From contig NZ_JABJVN010000003.1 of the NCBI RefSeq assembly GCF_013618475.1, positions 62,001 through 126,000 on the forward strand: DNA of 64,000 bases. Direction: 5' to 3'. Position 1 is the stretch's first letter. Every line of letters starts with the position of its first letter. Source of the stretch: Saccharibacillus deserti (lineage in GTDB: Bacteria; Bacillota; Bacilli; Paenibacillales; Paenibacillaceae). The translations under genes were made by a program, and so were the position numbers. The notes beneath the pieces were generated by a model. That model was not told the origin of the DNA and searched no databases. It saw only the letters and a program-made list of their open reading frames with translations. Below are positions 7,924 through 16,779 of the stretch, piece after piece.

Positions 7924-9210
7924 ATGACGAACGAATTTAACCCGGCTTTTCTGCAAACGCCGGCGATGCTCTCCGCTTTGACCGCGCTGTACGGCGAAGC
8001 CAAACTTTCCGAACAAACGGCACGCTACCAAAAGGTGCTTGACGCGTACGCTCAAACCTACGGATCGGAATCGGTGCAGCTGTTCAGCGCGCCGGGACGG
8101 ACCGAGATCGGCGGCAACCATACCGACCATAACCACGGCAAAGTGCTGACCGGCAGTATCGATCTCGATACGATCGCCGCGGCGGCGAAGACGGAAGAGA
8201 ACGTGATTACCCTGCGTTCGGAAGGCTACGAGCGGCAGTATTCGATTAATCTCGATCAGTTGGAGATCAACGCCGAAGACGACGGCACGGCCGGCTTGAT
8301 CCGCGGCATCGTCGCCGGCTTCGCCGAGCAGGGGTACCGTACCGGCGGATTCCGCGCCTACGTCTCGAGCAGTGTGTACAGCGCTTCGGGCCTCAGCTCT
8401 TCCGCCTCGTTCGAGATGCTGATCTGCACGATCCTCAGCGAGTTCTATAATGAAGGAAGCTTGAACGCGGTGCAGATCGGCAGGATCGGCAAATACGCGG
8501 AGAACAAATTCTGGAACAAGCCGTCGGGTCTGCTGGACCAGATCGCCTGCGCGCACGGCGGCCTGATCTCGATCGACTTCGAGAATCCGGACGAGCCTGT
8601 GATCGAGCCGGTCACCTACCGCTTCGATCAGGACGGGTATGCGCTCGTGATCGTGAATACCGGCGGCAACCATGCGGATCTGACGGAAGATTATGCGGCC
8701 GTTCCACGGGAGATGTTTGCCGTAGCGGAGCTGCTCGGAACGGAATTCTGCCGCGGCACGTCGGCGGACGGACTCTACGCCCGCCTGCCGGAAATCCGCG
8801 AAAAAGCCGGAGACCGTGCCGTGCTTCGCGCGCTGCACTTTTTCGAAGAGAACGACCGGGTAGACGGCATGTTGGAAGCGCTGCGCAGGGAAGATCTGCA
8901 GGCTTTTCTTCCGTTGATTACGGAATCGGGCAATTCGTCGTGGAAATGGCTGCAAAACGTGTATCGTCCCGAAGCGACCCGCGGTCAGGAAGTAGCGATC
9001 GCGCTGGCGATTACGGAGCGGTATATCAAGCGGCTCGGAGCGGGTGCGTGCCGTGTTCACGGCGGCGGATTCGCGGGCGTGATTCTGGCGGTGCTGCCGC
9101 AGGATGCGGTCGGGGCGTATCAAGACCTGATTCAGCGCACGCTGGGAACGGAGTCGCTTGAAATCCGGGTTCGCGCGCACGGCGCCGTCTGCCTGGACCG
9201 GGTGAAGTAG
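7924..9210 (+). CDS. galactokinase-like GHMP kinase
   Basis: A 428-aa cytosolic sugar 1-kinase of the GHMP superfamily. All three motifs are present: the substrate motif GRTEIGGNHTDHNHG (residues 58-72), the ATP loop SASGLSSSASFE and the C-terminal GAGACRVHGGGFAG. The GGNHTDHNHG variant and the extra length compared with the 380-390-aa GalK proteins place it in the Firmicutes galactokinase subgroup. By family it phosphorylates galactose in the Leloir pathway, although no galE/galT neighbours are present, so another sugar is possible. AGGAGG (7910-7915) is 8 nt before the ATG at 7924. The frame is open further upstream, but that stretch lacks a ribosome site. Transcription ends at 9233-9269. 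Confidence 0.82.
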   Translation: MTNEFNPAFLQTPAMLSALTALYGEAKLSEQTARYQKVLDAYAQTYGSESVQLFSAPGRTEIGGNHTDHNHGKVLTGSIDLDTIAAAAKTEENVITLRSEGYERQYSINLDQLEINAEDDGTAGLIRGIVAGFAEQGYRTGGFRAYVSSSVYSASGLSSSASFEMLICTILSEFYNEGSLNAVQIGRIGKYAENKFWNKPSGLLDQIACAHGGLISIDFENPDEPVIEPVTYRFDQDGYALVIVNTGGNHADLTEDYAAVPREMFAVAELLGTEFCRGTSADGLYARLPEIREKAGDRAVLRALHFFEENDRVDGMLEALRREDLQAFLPLITESGNSSWKWLQNVYRPEATRGQEVAIALAITERYIKRLGAGACRVHGGGFAGVILAVLPQDAVGAYQDLIQRTLGTESLEIRVRAHGAVCLDRVK

Positions 9211-9232
9211 AATTCAATAAACGGTAAAAAAG

Positions 9233-9269
9233 AAACGAGCCGCAGAAGAGATTCTGGAGGCTCGTTTTT
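9233..9269. terminator. terminator between convergent galactokinase and ABC genes
   Basis: The stem AAACGAGCC / GGCTCGTTT is followed by a T tract on the plus strand and preceded by an A-rich stretch, so it probably works in both directions. Confidence 0.75.
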
Positions 9270-9291
9270 GCGTTCGTTCCTGTCAGTCGAA

Positions 9292-10002
9292 TTACCGCTG
9301 GTCCGCTCGTTTCCACCAAGATATCGTCCCGAACGCACCTAGCTCAAACACGAAGATCAGAATCACATAACTGGCTGTGCCAAGCGGAAACAGCGTCAAG
9401 CCGCTCATCGACAGATGCAGTGCCGGAATCGACCAGGGCAGATAAGGGCCAAGTGCGGTCGGTCCCGCAGTCAGGGCGACCATCAGTGTGGTGAACGCAT
9501 AAGCGATCGGAACCAGATAACCGCGCGAGATGCTGGCCAGCAGCGCGATCGGCGAACAGAGCAGCAGATGAAAAACAGCGATCAGCAGCAGCCCGACGAA
9601 CTGATGGGCGATGATAGGCCAGGAAAAGCCGGGAACGCCGATCAACAGGCCGACTAGCAGCGAGAAAGCGAAGATCGTCAGCGTCGCGACCAGACACCAG
9701 AACGCGATGACGACAGCTTTGGCAATCACAATGGCAGTACGCGAGACCGGCAGGGCCAGCAGGTCTTTCACGGTCCGGTCCGTATACTCCCTCCCGAATG
9801 TCCAGGCGGTAATCGTCCCGAACCCCATCAGACCGAATACGGAAGCGAACAAGAAGGTCATGCTTCCCAAATGCTCGTTCCAGTCCGCTCCGCCGGAGCG
9901 AATGCCGGTCACGAACAACAGAAAGACCAACATCCCCCACAGTACCGGTGAACGGCTCAATTTTCGATTCTCCACGTAAACGGCATTCCCTAATAATCTC
10001 AT
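9292..10002 (-). CDS. ABC-2 type transporter permease
   Basis: A 236-aa polytopic membrane protein with about six hydrophobic spans and the AWTFGREYTDRTVKDLLALPVSR region typical of ABC-2 permeases of bacitracin/antibiotic exporters (BcrB-like). It is the membrane subunit for the ATPase encoded just upstream. A frame beginning at 10026 overlaps the ATPase stop (TAATG), but GGGAGGA lies 8 nt before the ATG at 10002, which I prefer. The operon is headed by a TetR regulator. Confidence 0.82.
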   Translation of the reverse strand: MRLLGNAVYVENRKLSRSPVLWGMLVFLLFVTGIRSGGADWNEHLGSMTFLFASVFGLMGFGTITAWTFGREYTDRTVKDLLALPVSRTAIVIAKAVVIAFWCLVATLTIFAFSLLVGLLIGVPGFSWPIIAHQFVGLLLIAVFHLLLCSPIALLASISRGYLVPIAYAFTTLMVALTAGPTALGPYLPWSIPALHLSMSGLTLFPLGTASYVILIFVFELGAFGTISWWKRADQR

Positions 10003-10025
10003 ATTGGATATCCTCCCTGCAGCCA

Positions 10026-10940
10026 TTATTCGCTTACCCGCTGTAAAAAGTACGATTCAAGGCCTTCTTCTTCAACCGTCAGCCCGGTCAGTGAAAGGTT
10101 GGCGTCCACCAGCAGCTTGGCTACCCGTTCCGGCTGCCGGATCGCCTGTTCGTCCGCAATCTCGATGCTGCCTTCAGCCGAGATTTGCGCACGGTAACCG
10201 GCTTCCAGCAGCAGTCGATTCGCGGTTTCCCCTTGATCTTGAACCTTGACCATCAGCCGTTTACGCCGGAGCTGCTCGAATTCCTGCGAGCTGATCTCTT
10301 GAATCAGTGTGCCGCCGTGAATAATGCCGATCCGCGACGCCAGCTTGGACATCTCCTCCAAAATGTGGCTGGAAATAAATACGGTCATACCTTCTTCCTT
10401 GGCCGAGCGGCGCAGAAGTTCGCGAACCTGAACGATGCCTGCCGGGTCGAGCGCATTGGTGGGTTCGTCCAGAATCAGAACGGAGGGGTGATGGATCATC
10501 GCTTTGGCTAGGCCAAGCTTCTGGGCATTGCCGAGCGACAGGTTTTTGGCTTTGGTATCGGCGTAACGCGTCAGCTGCAATTTTTCCATGACGGACTCGG
10601 TCGCGCTTTTTTCCGGCAGACCCCGCAGTTTGGCGATCAGCCGCAGATTGTCGCGTACCGTGAAATTCGGGTATGCATAAGGCGTCTCCACCATGTAGCC
10701 GATCTGCCGCCACAGGTCGGGCTTGGCTTCGATGACGCTTCGACCGTTGATATAGGCTTCTCCGGAAGTCGGCCGAATCATGCCCAGCAGCATTCGGATG
10801 GTCGTCGTTTTTCCGGCTCCGTTCAGACCCAGGAATCCGTAAATTTCTCCCCGGTGCACATTCAGCGATACGTCCTGCAGAACCGAATGGGTACCGTACC
10901 GTTTGGTCAAAGATTCCGTGCGAATGATCTCCTGCATCAT
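10026..10940 (-). CDS. ABC transporter ATP-binding protein (BcrA-type)
   Basis: A 304-aa ATPase with Walker A GLNGAGKT (38-45), signature NLSLGNAQK (a variant of LSGGQ), Walker B VLILDEPT and the switch His in ISSH. The C-terminal 80-residue extension is usual for BcrA/antibiotic-export ATPases. AAGGAGAG (10951-10944) precedes ATG codons at 10940 and 10937. A TTG at 10943 is too close to the ribosome site. It acts with the adjacent permease, probably exporting a toxic peptide or drug. Confidence 0.88.
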   Translation of the reverse strand: MMQEIIRTESLTKRYGTHSVLQDVSLNVHRGEIYGFLGLNGAGKTTTIRMLLGMIRPTSGEAYINGRSVIEAKPDLWRQIGYMVETPYAYPNFTVRDNLRLIAKLRGLPEKSATESVMEKLQLTRYADTKAKNLSLGNAQKLGLAKAMIHHPSVLILDEPTNALDPAGIVQVRELLRRSAKEEGMTVFISSHILEEMSKLASRIGIIHGGTLIQEISSQEFEQLRRKRLMVKVQDQGETANRLLLEAGYRAQISAEGSIEIADEQAIRQPERVAKLLVDANLSLTGLTVEEEGLESYFLQRVSE

Positions 10941-10963
10941 CAACTCTCCTTGTTTTTGTTTCG

Positions 10964-10995
10964 TTTACCGAACGTTCGTTGAGTGAAATTGTCAA
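10964..10995 (-). promoter_or_regulatory. probable TetR operator and promoter of the ABC genes
   Basis: A minus-strand TTGACA (10995-10990) is followed by a palindromic block containing CGAACGTTCG (10969-10978) and the motif GTTGAGTGAAAT. The same GTTxAGTGAAAT element occurs in front of the TetR gene, so this is the likely repressor site. The -10 box is poor. Confidence 0.5.
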
Positions 10996-11017
10996 AAAAG
11001 AAGCACCGAAGTGCCGC

Positions 11018-11662
11018 TTACTCGCTGGCCTGCTTGGCCCACAACTGCATGTAGAATTGCGATAATGTAGCGGCTTCCTCCTGCTCCATCCGGTTTCCCC
11101 TCAACAGCTGCTGGATCACGGTAAACACGATATGCGCCAAAAACTGCGAGGAAGCGAGCGAGAAATCCATGGGCCGAATATCGCCCTGCTCCGCGCGCTG
11201 CGACAGATAATCGGACATCGCTTCGAACGGAAGACGGGTGACGCTGTCGAGCTCTTCTTTCTGTTCGTCGCTCAGCAGAGAGCGCTCGCGAAGCAGAATC
11301 TGGAAGTAGGCTTGGTCTTCCGTCAATTTCTGCGCCAGCCCGACAATCAGTTCCGTTAATACATTGAACAGAGGCAGATCGGTTTTTGCAAAAATCTTTT
11401 GGAAAAACAAAACGATGCCGCCGATCCGTTCTTTCTGCGCGGTTTGCAGCACAGTGGTCAGAATTTCGAATTTGCCGCCGGGAAAATAGTGATACGTCAG
11501 GGCATCCGCCATACCGATCGCTTTATTCAGCTCGCGCATCGATACGGCATGATACCCTTTTTCCGCAAAAAGGTGTTTGGCGGTCTGGAGGATCTGCTGT
11601 CTGCGATGTACAGCTTGAAGATCTCGACTTGTCATACGTTTGCCGGGCTGTTTCGATTCCAT
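11018..11662 (-). CDS. TetR-family transcriptional regulator
   Basis: A 214-aa TetR repressor. The helix-turn-helix lies at about residues 20-65: RRQQILQTAKHLFAEKGYHAVSMRELNKAIGMADALTYHYFPGGKFEIL. The C-terminal ligand-binding part is all helical and of ordinary length. GAGGAG (11673-11668) precedes the ATG. It stands 78 nt upstream of the ABC exporter genes on the same strand, and a shared operator motif lies in front of both units, so it probably represses itself and the exporter until a drug or peptide binds. Confidence 0.85.
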   Translation of the reverse strand: MESKQPGKRMTSRDLQAVHRRQQILQTAKHLFAEKGYHAVSMRELNKAIGMADALTYHYFPGGKFEILTTVLQTAQKERIGGIVLFFQKIFAKTDLPLFNVLTELIVGLAQKLTEDQAYFQILLRERSLLSDEQKEELDSVTRLPFEAMSDYLSQRAEQGDIRPMDFSLASSQFLAHIVFTVIQQLLRGNRMEQEEAATLSQFYMQLWAKQASE

Positions 11663-11675
11663 AACGGCTCCTCAT

Positions 11676-11727
11676 TTCACTAAACATTCGTTGAACCAAT
11701 AGTAAGCGCGTTTGGCGGCAAAGTCAA
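11676..11727 (-). promoter_or_regulatory. promoter and operator of the tetR-like gene
   Basis: The minus strand carries -35 TTGACT (11727-11722), a 17-bp spacer and -10 TACTAT (11704-11699). The block CAACGAATGTTTAGTGAAAT lies just downstream (about 11695-11676), between the -10 box and the ribosome site, where a bound repressor would block initiation. It shares GTTxAGTGAAAT with the ABC promoter. Confidence 0.65.
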
Positions 11728-11784
11728 ATCCGAATCAAAAACAAGCCGGACGTTGAACCGCCCGGCTTGTTCATTGGAATGAAA

Positions 11785-12810
11785 TCACAGAGGCTTCGAT
11801 GCCGCCAAGGCCCGGTTCAACTCGCGGAACCGGTCATGATGCGACGACACGCCGGCCATTTTGCCGGCGGTCGGGTCCAGGTACAGCTTGGCGTGGTTGA
11901 CCGCGAGCACCGCGTCGTTGAACGCGCCGGCGATCAGTCGGACCTTCGTGCCGTAGGTCACGAAGTCGCCCGCGCCGAACACGCCGGGAATCGACGTGGC
12001 CATGCTGTTGTCGACCGTCACGCCGTAATCCTGCCGCTCCAGACCCCATTCCAGCAGATGGCCGTAGTTGCGGCTGAAGCCGTGGTTGACGAGAATCTCA
12101 TCCGCTTCGATCCGCGCTCCGGCGCCGGTCTCGGCATCGGACAGCTCGACGGCATGGATCCGGTCGCCTGCGCCGATCAGGCGGGAAACGTTGAACGGCG
12201 TCCGCACTTCGGCGCTCTCGTACATGCGCGTCACCTGGCGCTCCAGCGCGTCGAACTCGCGGCGCCGGTGCACGACGGTGACATGCGAAGCATAGTCCGC
12301 CAGCTCCACGGCCCAGTCGACCGCGGAATTGCCGCCGCCGGTCACCAGCACTTTTTTGCCGCGAAAATGTTCCAGGTCGGTAATCGTATAATGCAGATTC
12401 GCCAGCTCGTAGCGGTCCGCGCCTTCGACGGCAAGTTTCTGGATCTGCGTAATGCCGCGTCCGGCGCACATCAAGAGCGTACGCGTGAAATGCAGCTCGC
12501 CCGTATCGGAAGTCAGCATCAGCACGCCGTCTTCCCGCCGCTGCAGGCCGCGAATCTCCTGTCCGAATACGATCGCCGGATCGAAAGTCCGGGCCTGCCG
12601 CTCCAGATTGTGGATCAGCTGCTCGCAGCGAATCGGATTGACCCCTCCCACATCCCAGACCATCTTCTCCGGGTACATGCGCATGAATCCGCCAAGCTCG
12701 TGCTTGGCTTCGATCAGCTTGGTTCGCATCTCGCGCATCCCGGCATAAAAAGAAGCATACATGCCCGCCGGGCCGCCGCCCACGATCGTCAGGTCGTAAA
12801 TCTCGGTCAT
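11785..12810 (-). CDS. ferredoxin/flavodoxin-NADP reductase, thioredoxin-reductase type (YcgT/YumC-like)
   Basis: A 341-aa FAD flavoprotein. The FAD site TIVGGGPAGMYASFYAG is at the N-terminus, the NADPH site VLVTGGGNSAVDWAVEL is in the middle, and the FAD-closing motif PGVFGAGDFV is near the end. There is no CxxC redox pair, which separates it from thioredoxin reductase and matches Bacillus-type ferredoxin-NADP reductases. It lies 39 nt downstream of a siderophore-binding lipoprotein with a Fur box, so it probably supplies electrons for release of iron from imported siderophore, as proposed for iron-regulated YcgT. The ATG at 12810 has GAGGAG 10 nt upstream. A GTG at 12819 is too close to that site. 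Confidence 0.83.
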   Translation of the reverse strand: MTEIYDLTIVGGGPAGMYASFYAGMREMRTKLIEAKHELGGFMRMYPEKMVWDVGGVNPIRCEQLIHNLERQARTFDPAIVFGQEIRGLQRREDGVLMLTSDTGELHFTRTLLMCAGRGITQIQKLAVEGADRYELANLHYTITDLEHFRGKKVLVTGGGNSAVDWAVELADYASHVTVVHRRREFDALERQVTRMYESAEVRTPFNVSRLIGAGDRIHAVELSDAETGAGARIEADEILVNHGFSRNYGHLLEWGLERQDYGVTVDNSMATSIPGVFGAGDFVTYGTKVRLIAGAFNDAVLAVNHAKLYLDPTAGKMAGVSSHHDRFRELNRALAASKPL

Positions 12811-12849
12811 TGCGTCCACTCTCCTCGTCGCTTGGCTATGCAGGGCATG

Positions 12850-13905
12850 TTATTTCAGGGAAGTCAGCTGCTTCACCAGATTATCCGTAAAGTGGGCATA
12901 GCCGATCGGGCCTTCGCCCTGAACCAGATCCTGCGTCGTGACCGGGATGACATGGTCTTCCTTGACCGCGCGCAGCCCTTTCCACAGACTGCTCTTCATC
13001 AGCTGATCGTAAAATTCGGTTCCGTCTTCGCCGTCGACGACCCGCTTCTCGAGCAGGATATAGTCGGGATCGATCTCGGGCAGGAATTCAAGCGAGAAAG
13101 GAGTGAACCAATCTTCGGCGCCCGCGATCGCTTCCGGAACGTTCAGTCCCAGTTCGTGGTACAGCAGCTTGATCGCGCCGCCTCTTTGCTCGTCGTCGCC
13201 CAAATAGCGATACTGTTTGGCTTCGACACGCAGTACGAGCACGGTCTTGTCTCCGAGCGCGGCATCCAGCGTCCGGGAAGCTTCAGCGGTCTTGGCATGG
13301 TAGGCGGCCAATTCGGCTTCGCTCTCGCTCTGTTTGCCGAACAGCTGTGCAAGCTTCGGCATGGATTCTTCCATCTCGACGGTCGAATCGAGCGCGACGG
13401 TCGGGGCGATCTTGGTCATCTGCTCGTGCGTACCCTCGTCAACCGAGATACCCGGAGCAATAATCAGATCGGGAGCCAGCGACAGCAGCAGTTCGAAATT
13501 GTGTTCGTACTGCGGATATTCGATCATCTCGATTCCCTGCTCTTTCAGGTATTGGGTACGGTAGTCCGGTTCGACGCTGCTCGTATACAGCACCATATCC
13601 GGCGCTTCGCCCATGGAGGCCAGATATTCGGCGTAGCGGGAACTCGTTACGAGCACACGCTGCGGATCGGCCGGAATCGTCACTTCGCCGTACAGATCCT
13701 GATAGACTCGGGGAGCCGCATCTGCCGTTTCCGCCGGCTTCTCCGCATCGGCGGATTCCGCCTTATCGGATTCGGGTGCTTGAGGGGCTGCCTGTACGGT
13801 GTCCGCCGACGCCGCAGAACCCGTCGTTTCGTTGGCGTTCGAGCAGGCGGCAAGCATAAAGACAAGGAAGAAGGTTCCCAATAATAGTGCCAGATATCTG
13901 GACAT
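12850..13905 (-). CDS. iron-siderophore ABC transporter substrate-binding lipoprotein
   Basis: A 351-aa lipoprotein with signal sequence and lipobox LAAC, then a Ser/Ala/Glu-rich linker (about 22-65) and a PeripBP-fold Fe3+-siderophore (TroA/FepB-like) domain (RVLVTSSRYAEYLASMG...PDLIIAPG...IDPDYILLEKR). It captures ferric siderophore at the membrane surface. No permease or ATPase gene is adjacent, so it must use a transporter encoded elsewhere. The Fur box just upstream indicates iron repression. It is followed by the reductase and preceded by a Btr-like regulator whose own C-terminal domain is a paralogue of this protein (both contain RxxxYRYLG/CRYLGA and IDPDYxxLExR segments). Confidence 0.88.
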   Translation of the reverse strand: MSRYLALLLGTFFLVFMLAACSNANETTGSAASADTVQAAPQAPESDKAESADAEKPAETADAAPRVYQDLYGEVTIPADPQRVLVTSSRYAEYLASMGEAPDMVLYTSSVEPDYRTQYLKEQGIEMIEYPQYEHNFELLLSLAPDLIIAPGISVDEGTHEQMTKIAPTVALDSTVEMEESMPKLAQLFGKQSESEAELAAYHAKTAEASRTLDAALGDKTVLVLRVEAKQYRYLGDDEQRGGAIKLLYHELGLNVPEAIAGAEDWFTPFSLEFLPEIDPDYILLEKRVVDGEDGTEFYDQLMKSSLWKGLRAVKEDHVIPVTTQDLVQGEGPIGYAHFTDNLVKQLTSLK

Positions 13906-13931
13906 GCTTCATCTCTCCTATTTTCATGTGT

Positions 13932-13950
13932 AATAATGATAATCATTTTC
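13932..13950. promoter_or_regulatory. Fur box
   Basis: AATAATGATAATCATTTTC matches 17 of 19 positions of the classical Fur consensus and 14 of 15 of the Bacillus 7-1-7 form (TGATAATCATTTTCA, 13937-13951). It lies 27 nt upstream of the binding-lipoprotein start, so it should repress that gene and the reductase when iron is sufficient. Confidence 0.88.
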
Positions 13951-14052
13951 ATTTACACATCATAGCAAAGAGGCGCGGCGGGCTCCATAGGCAGGCGTGC
14001 GCAATAAACAGGACGATTGTGCGCGGAGGCTTTCCCGCTTAGTCTGCCAGTC

Positions 14053-15687
14053 TCAAAACGGACGGCCGATCAACGAGGAAACGACATAGCCGATCAGCTC
14101 GGCGTGACCGGTGGAGCCGAGTCCGGCCGCCCACAGTCTCGTGTCCGCTTCATATACCCGGCCTTGGCGAACGGCGGTCAGGTTCGGCCAAAAAGAGCAG
14201 CCGAGCAGCCGTTCCATGTTCTTGTCGGAAGAACCGGCTTCCGTCAACCGGTTCTCGAGAAACAGATAATCCGGATCAATCTCGGCCAGCCGCTCGGGCG
14301 CGATCGGATTGAACCAGGCCTGTCCGTTTTCGAGCGAAGCCGGAATAGACAAACCGAGTTCGCGGTACAGCACCCGGGAAGCTCCGCTCGAATGCGCGCC
14401 CAGATAGCGGCAGCCTGTCCGTTCGACGCGCAGAACCATAACGGAAACGCCCGGTTCCAGCACGCCGGCCAGAGCTGTTCTTGCCCGCGCCGCCAGTGCG
14501 TCCATTTGGCGCAGCAGCCTGTCGGCTTCGCGTTCTCGGCCGAGCAGGGCGGCGAGATGGCCGACGGTCTTCGCCAGATCGGGCGAGATCCGCACCACGG
14601 CCGGAGCAAGCTCGCGAAGCCGGCTTAGGGCATATTCGTCCGTCGGTCCGCAGATCAGCAGCTCCGGGCGCGATTCGCGAATGGCTTCGATATGCAGCGA
14701 ATGCTGCGGAGAGCGGATCATGCGCACGCCGTGCCGTTCAAACCGCTCAAGCTGCCGCCCGGGCACCAGTTCCGGCGTCAGCGATACACTGTGCGGAATG
14801 ACGCCCAGATCGATCAGGATCTCTGCACCCCGGGCGGAGGTGACGCAGATCCGGCGTGCTGCCGCGGTCGCCGCATAGTCGCGGGGCGAGCAGTGCGCGA
14901 ACTTTTTGAAGCGGCGGCTGAAGTACGAAGCGTCTTCGAAGCCGACCCGTGCCGCCACCTCGCGGGTACGCATAGGGGAAGACAGCAGATGTTCCTGCGC
15001 CCGATAGATTCGGTAAGCGGACAGATAATCCAGCGGAGGCTGCCCGGCATACTCATGGAATTTGCGCGAGTAATGCCAGGGACTGAGCCCGGCGATGCCG
15101 GCCAGAAGATCCCGGGTCAGATTGCGGGCGTAATGCTGCCGGATATAGGCCATCGAACGGCGTATGCCGGCTTCGGTGCCTTCTTCGCCTTCGCGCTCCT
15201 CCTGCCGGTAAAAGGATTCGATCAGCGCCATCAGCAGCCGCTGTCTGCGGATGGCCTGGCCGGCGCTTCCGTTCAATCCGCCCAGCAGTTCGCCGCCCAA
15301 TTCCGACAGGACTTCCGCCGGTACCCAAGAGCGCTGGAAGCTGTCGCCGGAAGGCAGCTCCCAGAAGCGCGGATGCAGTTCCGGGCCTGCGCCGTCTTCG
15401 CCGCGCAGTCCATACAGCCGCACCGCGATGACCCAGCCTTCGGCTCCGGGACCGGATGCTTCGATCCGCACGCCTTCGAGCGCGGCCAGAGCTTCGCCGG
15501 ATCGCTGCTTCACGGACCGGCCTTCAATCTTCCATTCCAGACTGCCCGTACCCAACAGAAACAGGCAGTTGGTATCCAGATTGCGCGCTTCCGGCGTCTC
15601 TGCCAGCCAATCGGACAGCCGGCGGCAGCCGATCCAGTGAAACTGCGCGGGAACCGCCGTTTCGCCATATTCAAAAAAGATTGTCAT
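14053..15687 (-). CDS. AraC regulator fused to a siderophore-binding domain (Btr-like)
   Basis: A 544-aa two-domain activator. About residues 170-275 form an AraC HTH pair (YIRQHYARNLTRDLLAGIAGLSPWHYSRKFHEYAGQPPLDYL..., then GFEDASYFSRRFKKF). Residues 285-540 form a PeripBP/FepB-like domain without a signal peptide, so it acts in the cytosol. This architecture and length match B. subtilis Btr (YbbB), which binds the imported siderophore and switches on its uptake genes. AGGAGGACCCT precedes the ATG. It is codirectional with the binding lipoprotein and probably activates it alongside Fur. In B. subtilis the regulator is divergent from its targets. Confidence 0.86.
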   Translation of the reverse strand: MTIFFEYGETAVPAQFHWIGCRRLSDWLAETPEARNLDTNCLFLLGTGSLEWKIEGRSVKQRSGEALAALEGVRIEASGPGAEGWVIAVRLYGLRGEDGAGPELHPRFWELPSGDSFQRSWVPAEVLSELGGELLGGLNGSAGQAIRRQRLLMALIESFYRQEEREGEEGTEAGIRRSMAYIRQHYARNLTRDLLAGIAGLSPWHYSRKFHEYAGQPPLDYLSAYRIYRAQEHLLSSPMRTREVAARVGFEDASYFSRRFKKFAHCSPRDYAATAAARRICVTSARGAEILIDLGVIPHSVSLTPELVPGRQLERFERHGVRMIRSPQHSLHIEAIRESRPELLICGPTDEYALSRLRELAPAVVRISPDLAKTVGHLAALLGREREADRLLRQMDALAARARTALAGVLEPGVSVMVLRVERTGCRYLGAHSSGASRVLYRELGLSIPASLENGQAWFNPIAPERLAEIDPDYLFLENRLTEAGSSDKNMERLLGCSFWPNLTAVRQGRVYEADTRLWAAGLGSTGHAELIGYVVSSLIGRPF

Positions 15688-15827
15688 AGGGTCCTCCTGA
15701 CCGTTGTTCTGCCTGCGGATCTACATCTTGTTATCATACAAGGCATACGCGGCGCAGGCCAAGAGCCGATTTTGATCGCCGCGCTCGAAAGTGCTATCGT
15801 AGAATCATACGAGAGGAGGGCTTTTTC

Positions 15828-16676
15828 ATGTCAACGAATATTCCGGTCATCACCTTGAACGACGGTCTCGATATTCCGGCGATCGGACTCGGCACGTACT
15901 CGCTGAACGGATTTTCCGGGGTCGAATCGATCAAGAGCGGTATCGAAGAAGGTTACCGTCTGATCGATTCGGCATTCAACTACGAAAACGAAGGTGCCGT
16001 CGGCCGCGCGGTGCGCGAAGCTTCCGTTCCCCGCGAACAGCTGCGGATCTGTTCCAAGCTCCCGGGCCGCCACCACGAATCCGACAAAGCGCTGCGAACG
16101 ATCGAAGAATCGCTGCTGCGGACCGGCCTCGACTATTTCGACCTGTATATCATCCACTGGCCGAACCCGAAGCAGGGCAAATATGTGGAAGCCTGGCAGG
16201 CTCTGATCGAAGCGCGCAAGCGCGGTTACGTCCGTTCGATCGGCGTGAGCAACTTCCTGCCGGAGCATCTCGACCGCATCGTCGCCGAGACGGGCGCCGC
16301 GCCGAGTCTCAATCAGGTGGAGCTGCACCCGTACTTCGACCAGGCGGTTCAGCGCGAAGCGAACGCCAAGTACGGCATCGTCACCGAATCGTGGAGCCCT
16401 CTTGGCCGAGGCAAAGGCGAAGGCGTACTGGAAGACAGCGGCGTCCAAGCGATCGCGGCCGCCCACGGCAAAACGCCGACCCAGGTCATCCTCCGCTGGC
16501 ATACCCAGCTCGGTGCCGTGCCGATTCCCAAAGCCGGTTCGCGCGAACACCAACGGGAAAATCTCGACCTTTTCGATTTCAAGCTGACGAATGAGCAGAT
16601 GAAGACGATCTCGGCGTTCAGCAAGGATAACAAGCGATTGTGGGATCAGGACCCGGCGGAGTACGAGGAGTTTTAA
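15828..16676 (+). CDS. aldo/keto reductase
   Basis: A 282-aa NADPH-dependent aldo/keto reductase of the 2,5-diketogluconate-reductase/AKR5-like group. The catalytic tetrad is visible: Asp and Tyr in RLIDSAFNYENE, Lys in CSKLPG and His in YIIHWPNP. The cofactor site VPIPKAGSREHQREN is near the C-terminus. The length is typical. GAGGAGGG precedes the ATG. The gene stands alone with a terminator behind it, and the substrate is unknown. Confidence 0.9.
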   Translation: MSTNIPVITLNDGLDIPAIGLGTYSLNGFSGVESIKSGIEEGYRLIDSAFNYENEGAVGRAVREASVPREQLRICSKLPGRHHESDKALRTIEESLLRTGLDYFDLYIIHWPNPKQGKYVEAWQALIEARKRGYVRSIGVSNFLPEHLDRIVAETGAAPSLNQVELHPYFDQAVQREANAKYGIVTESWSPLGRGKGEGVLEDSGVQAIAAAHGKTPTQVILRWHTQLGAVPIPKAGSREHQRENLDLFDFKLTNEQMKTISAFSKDNKRLWDQDPAEYEEF

Positions 16677-16693
16677 TTTTTAGATGGAATGAA

Positions 16694-16744
16694 AAAGCCA
16701 CCGCTTCAAGCCGGGCAACAGCTCGATTTGAAACGGTGGCTTCT
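16694..16744 (+). terminator. terminator after the aldo/keto reductase gene
   Basis: AAGCCACCG (16695-16703) pairs with CGGTGGCTT (16734-16742), and the loop contains partial secondary pairing. Only a short pyrimidine-rich tail follows. Confidence 0.6.
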
Positions 16745-16779
16745 ATTTCGATTGCTCAGAACGGAGTCTTACTTAAATG

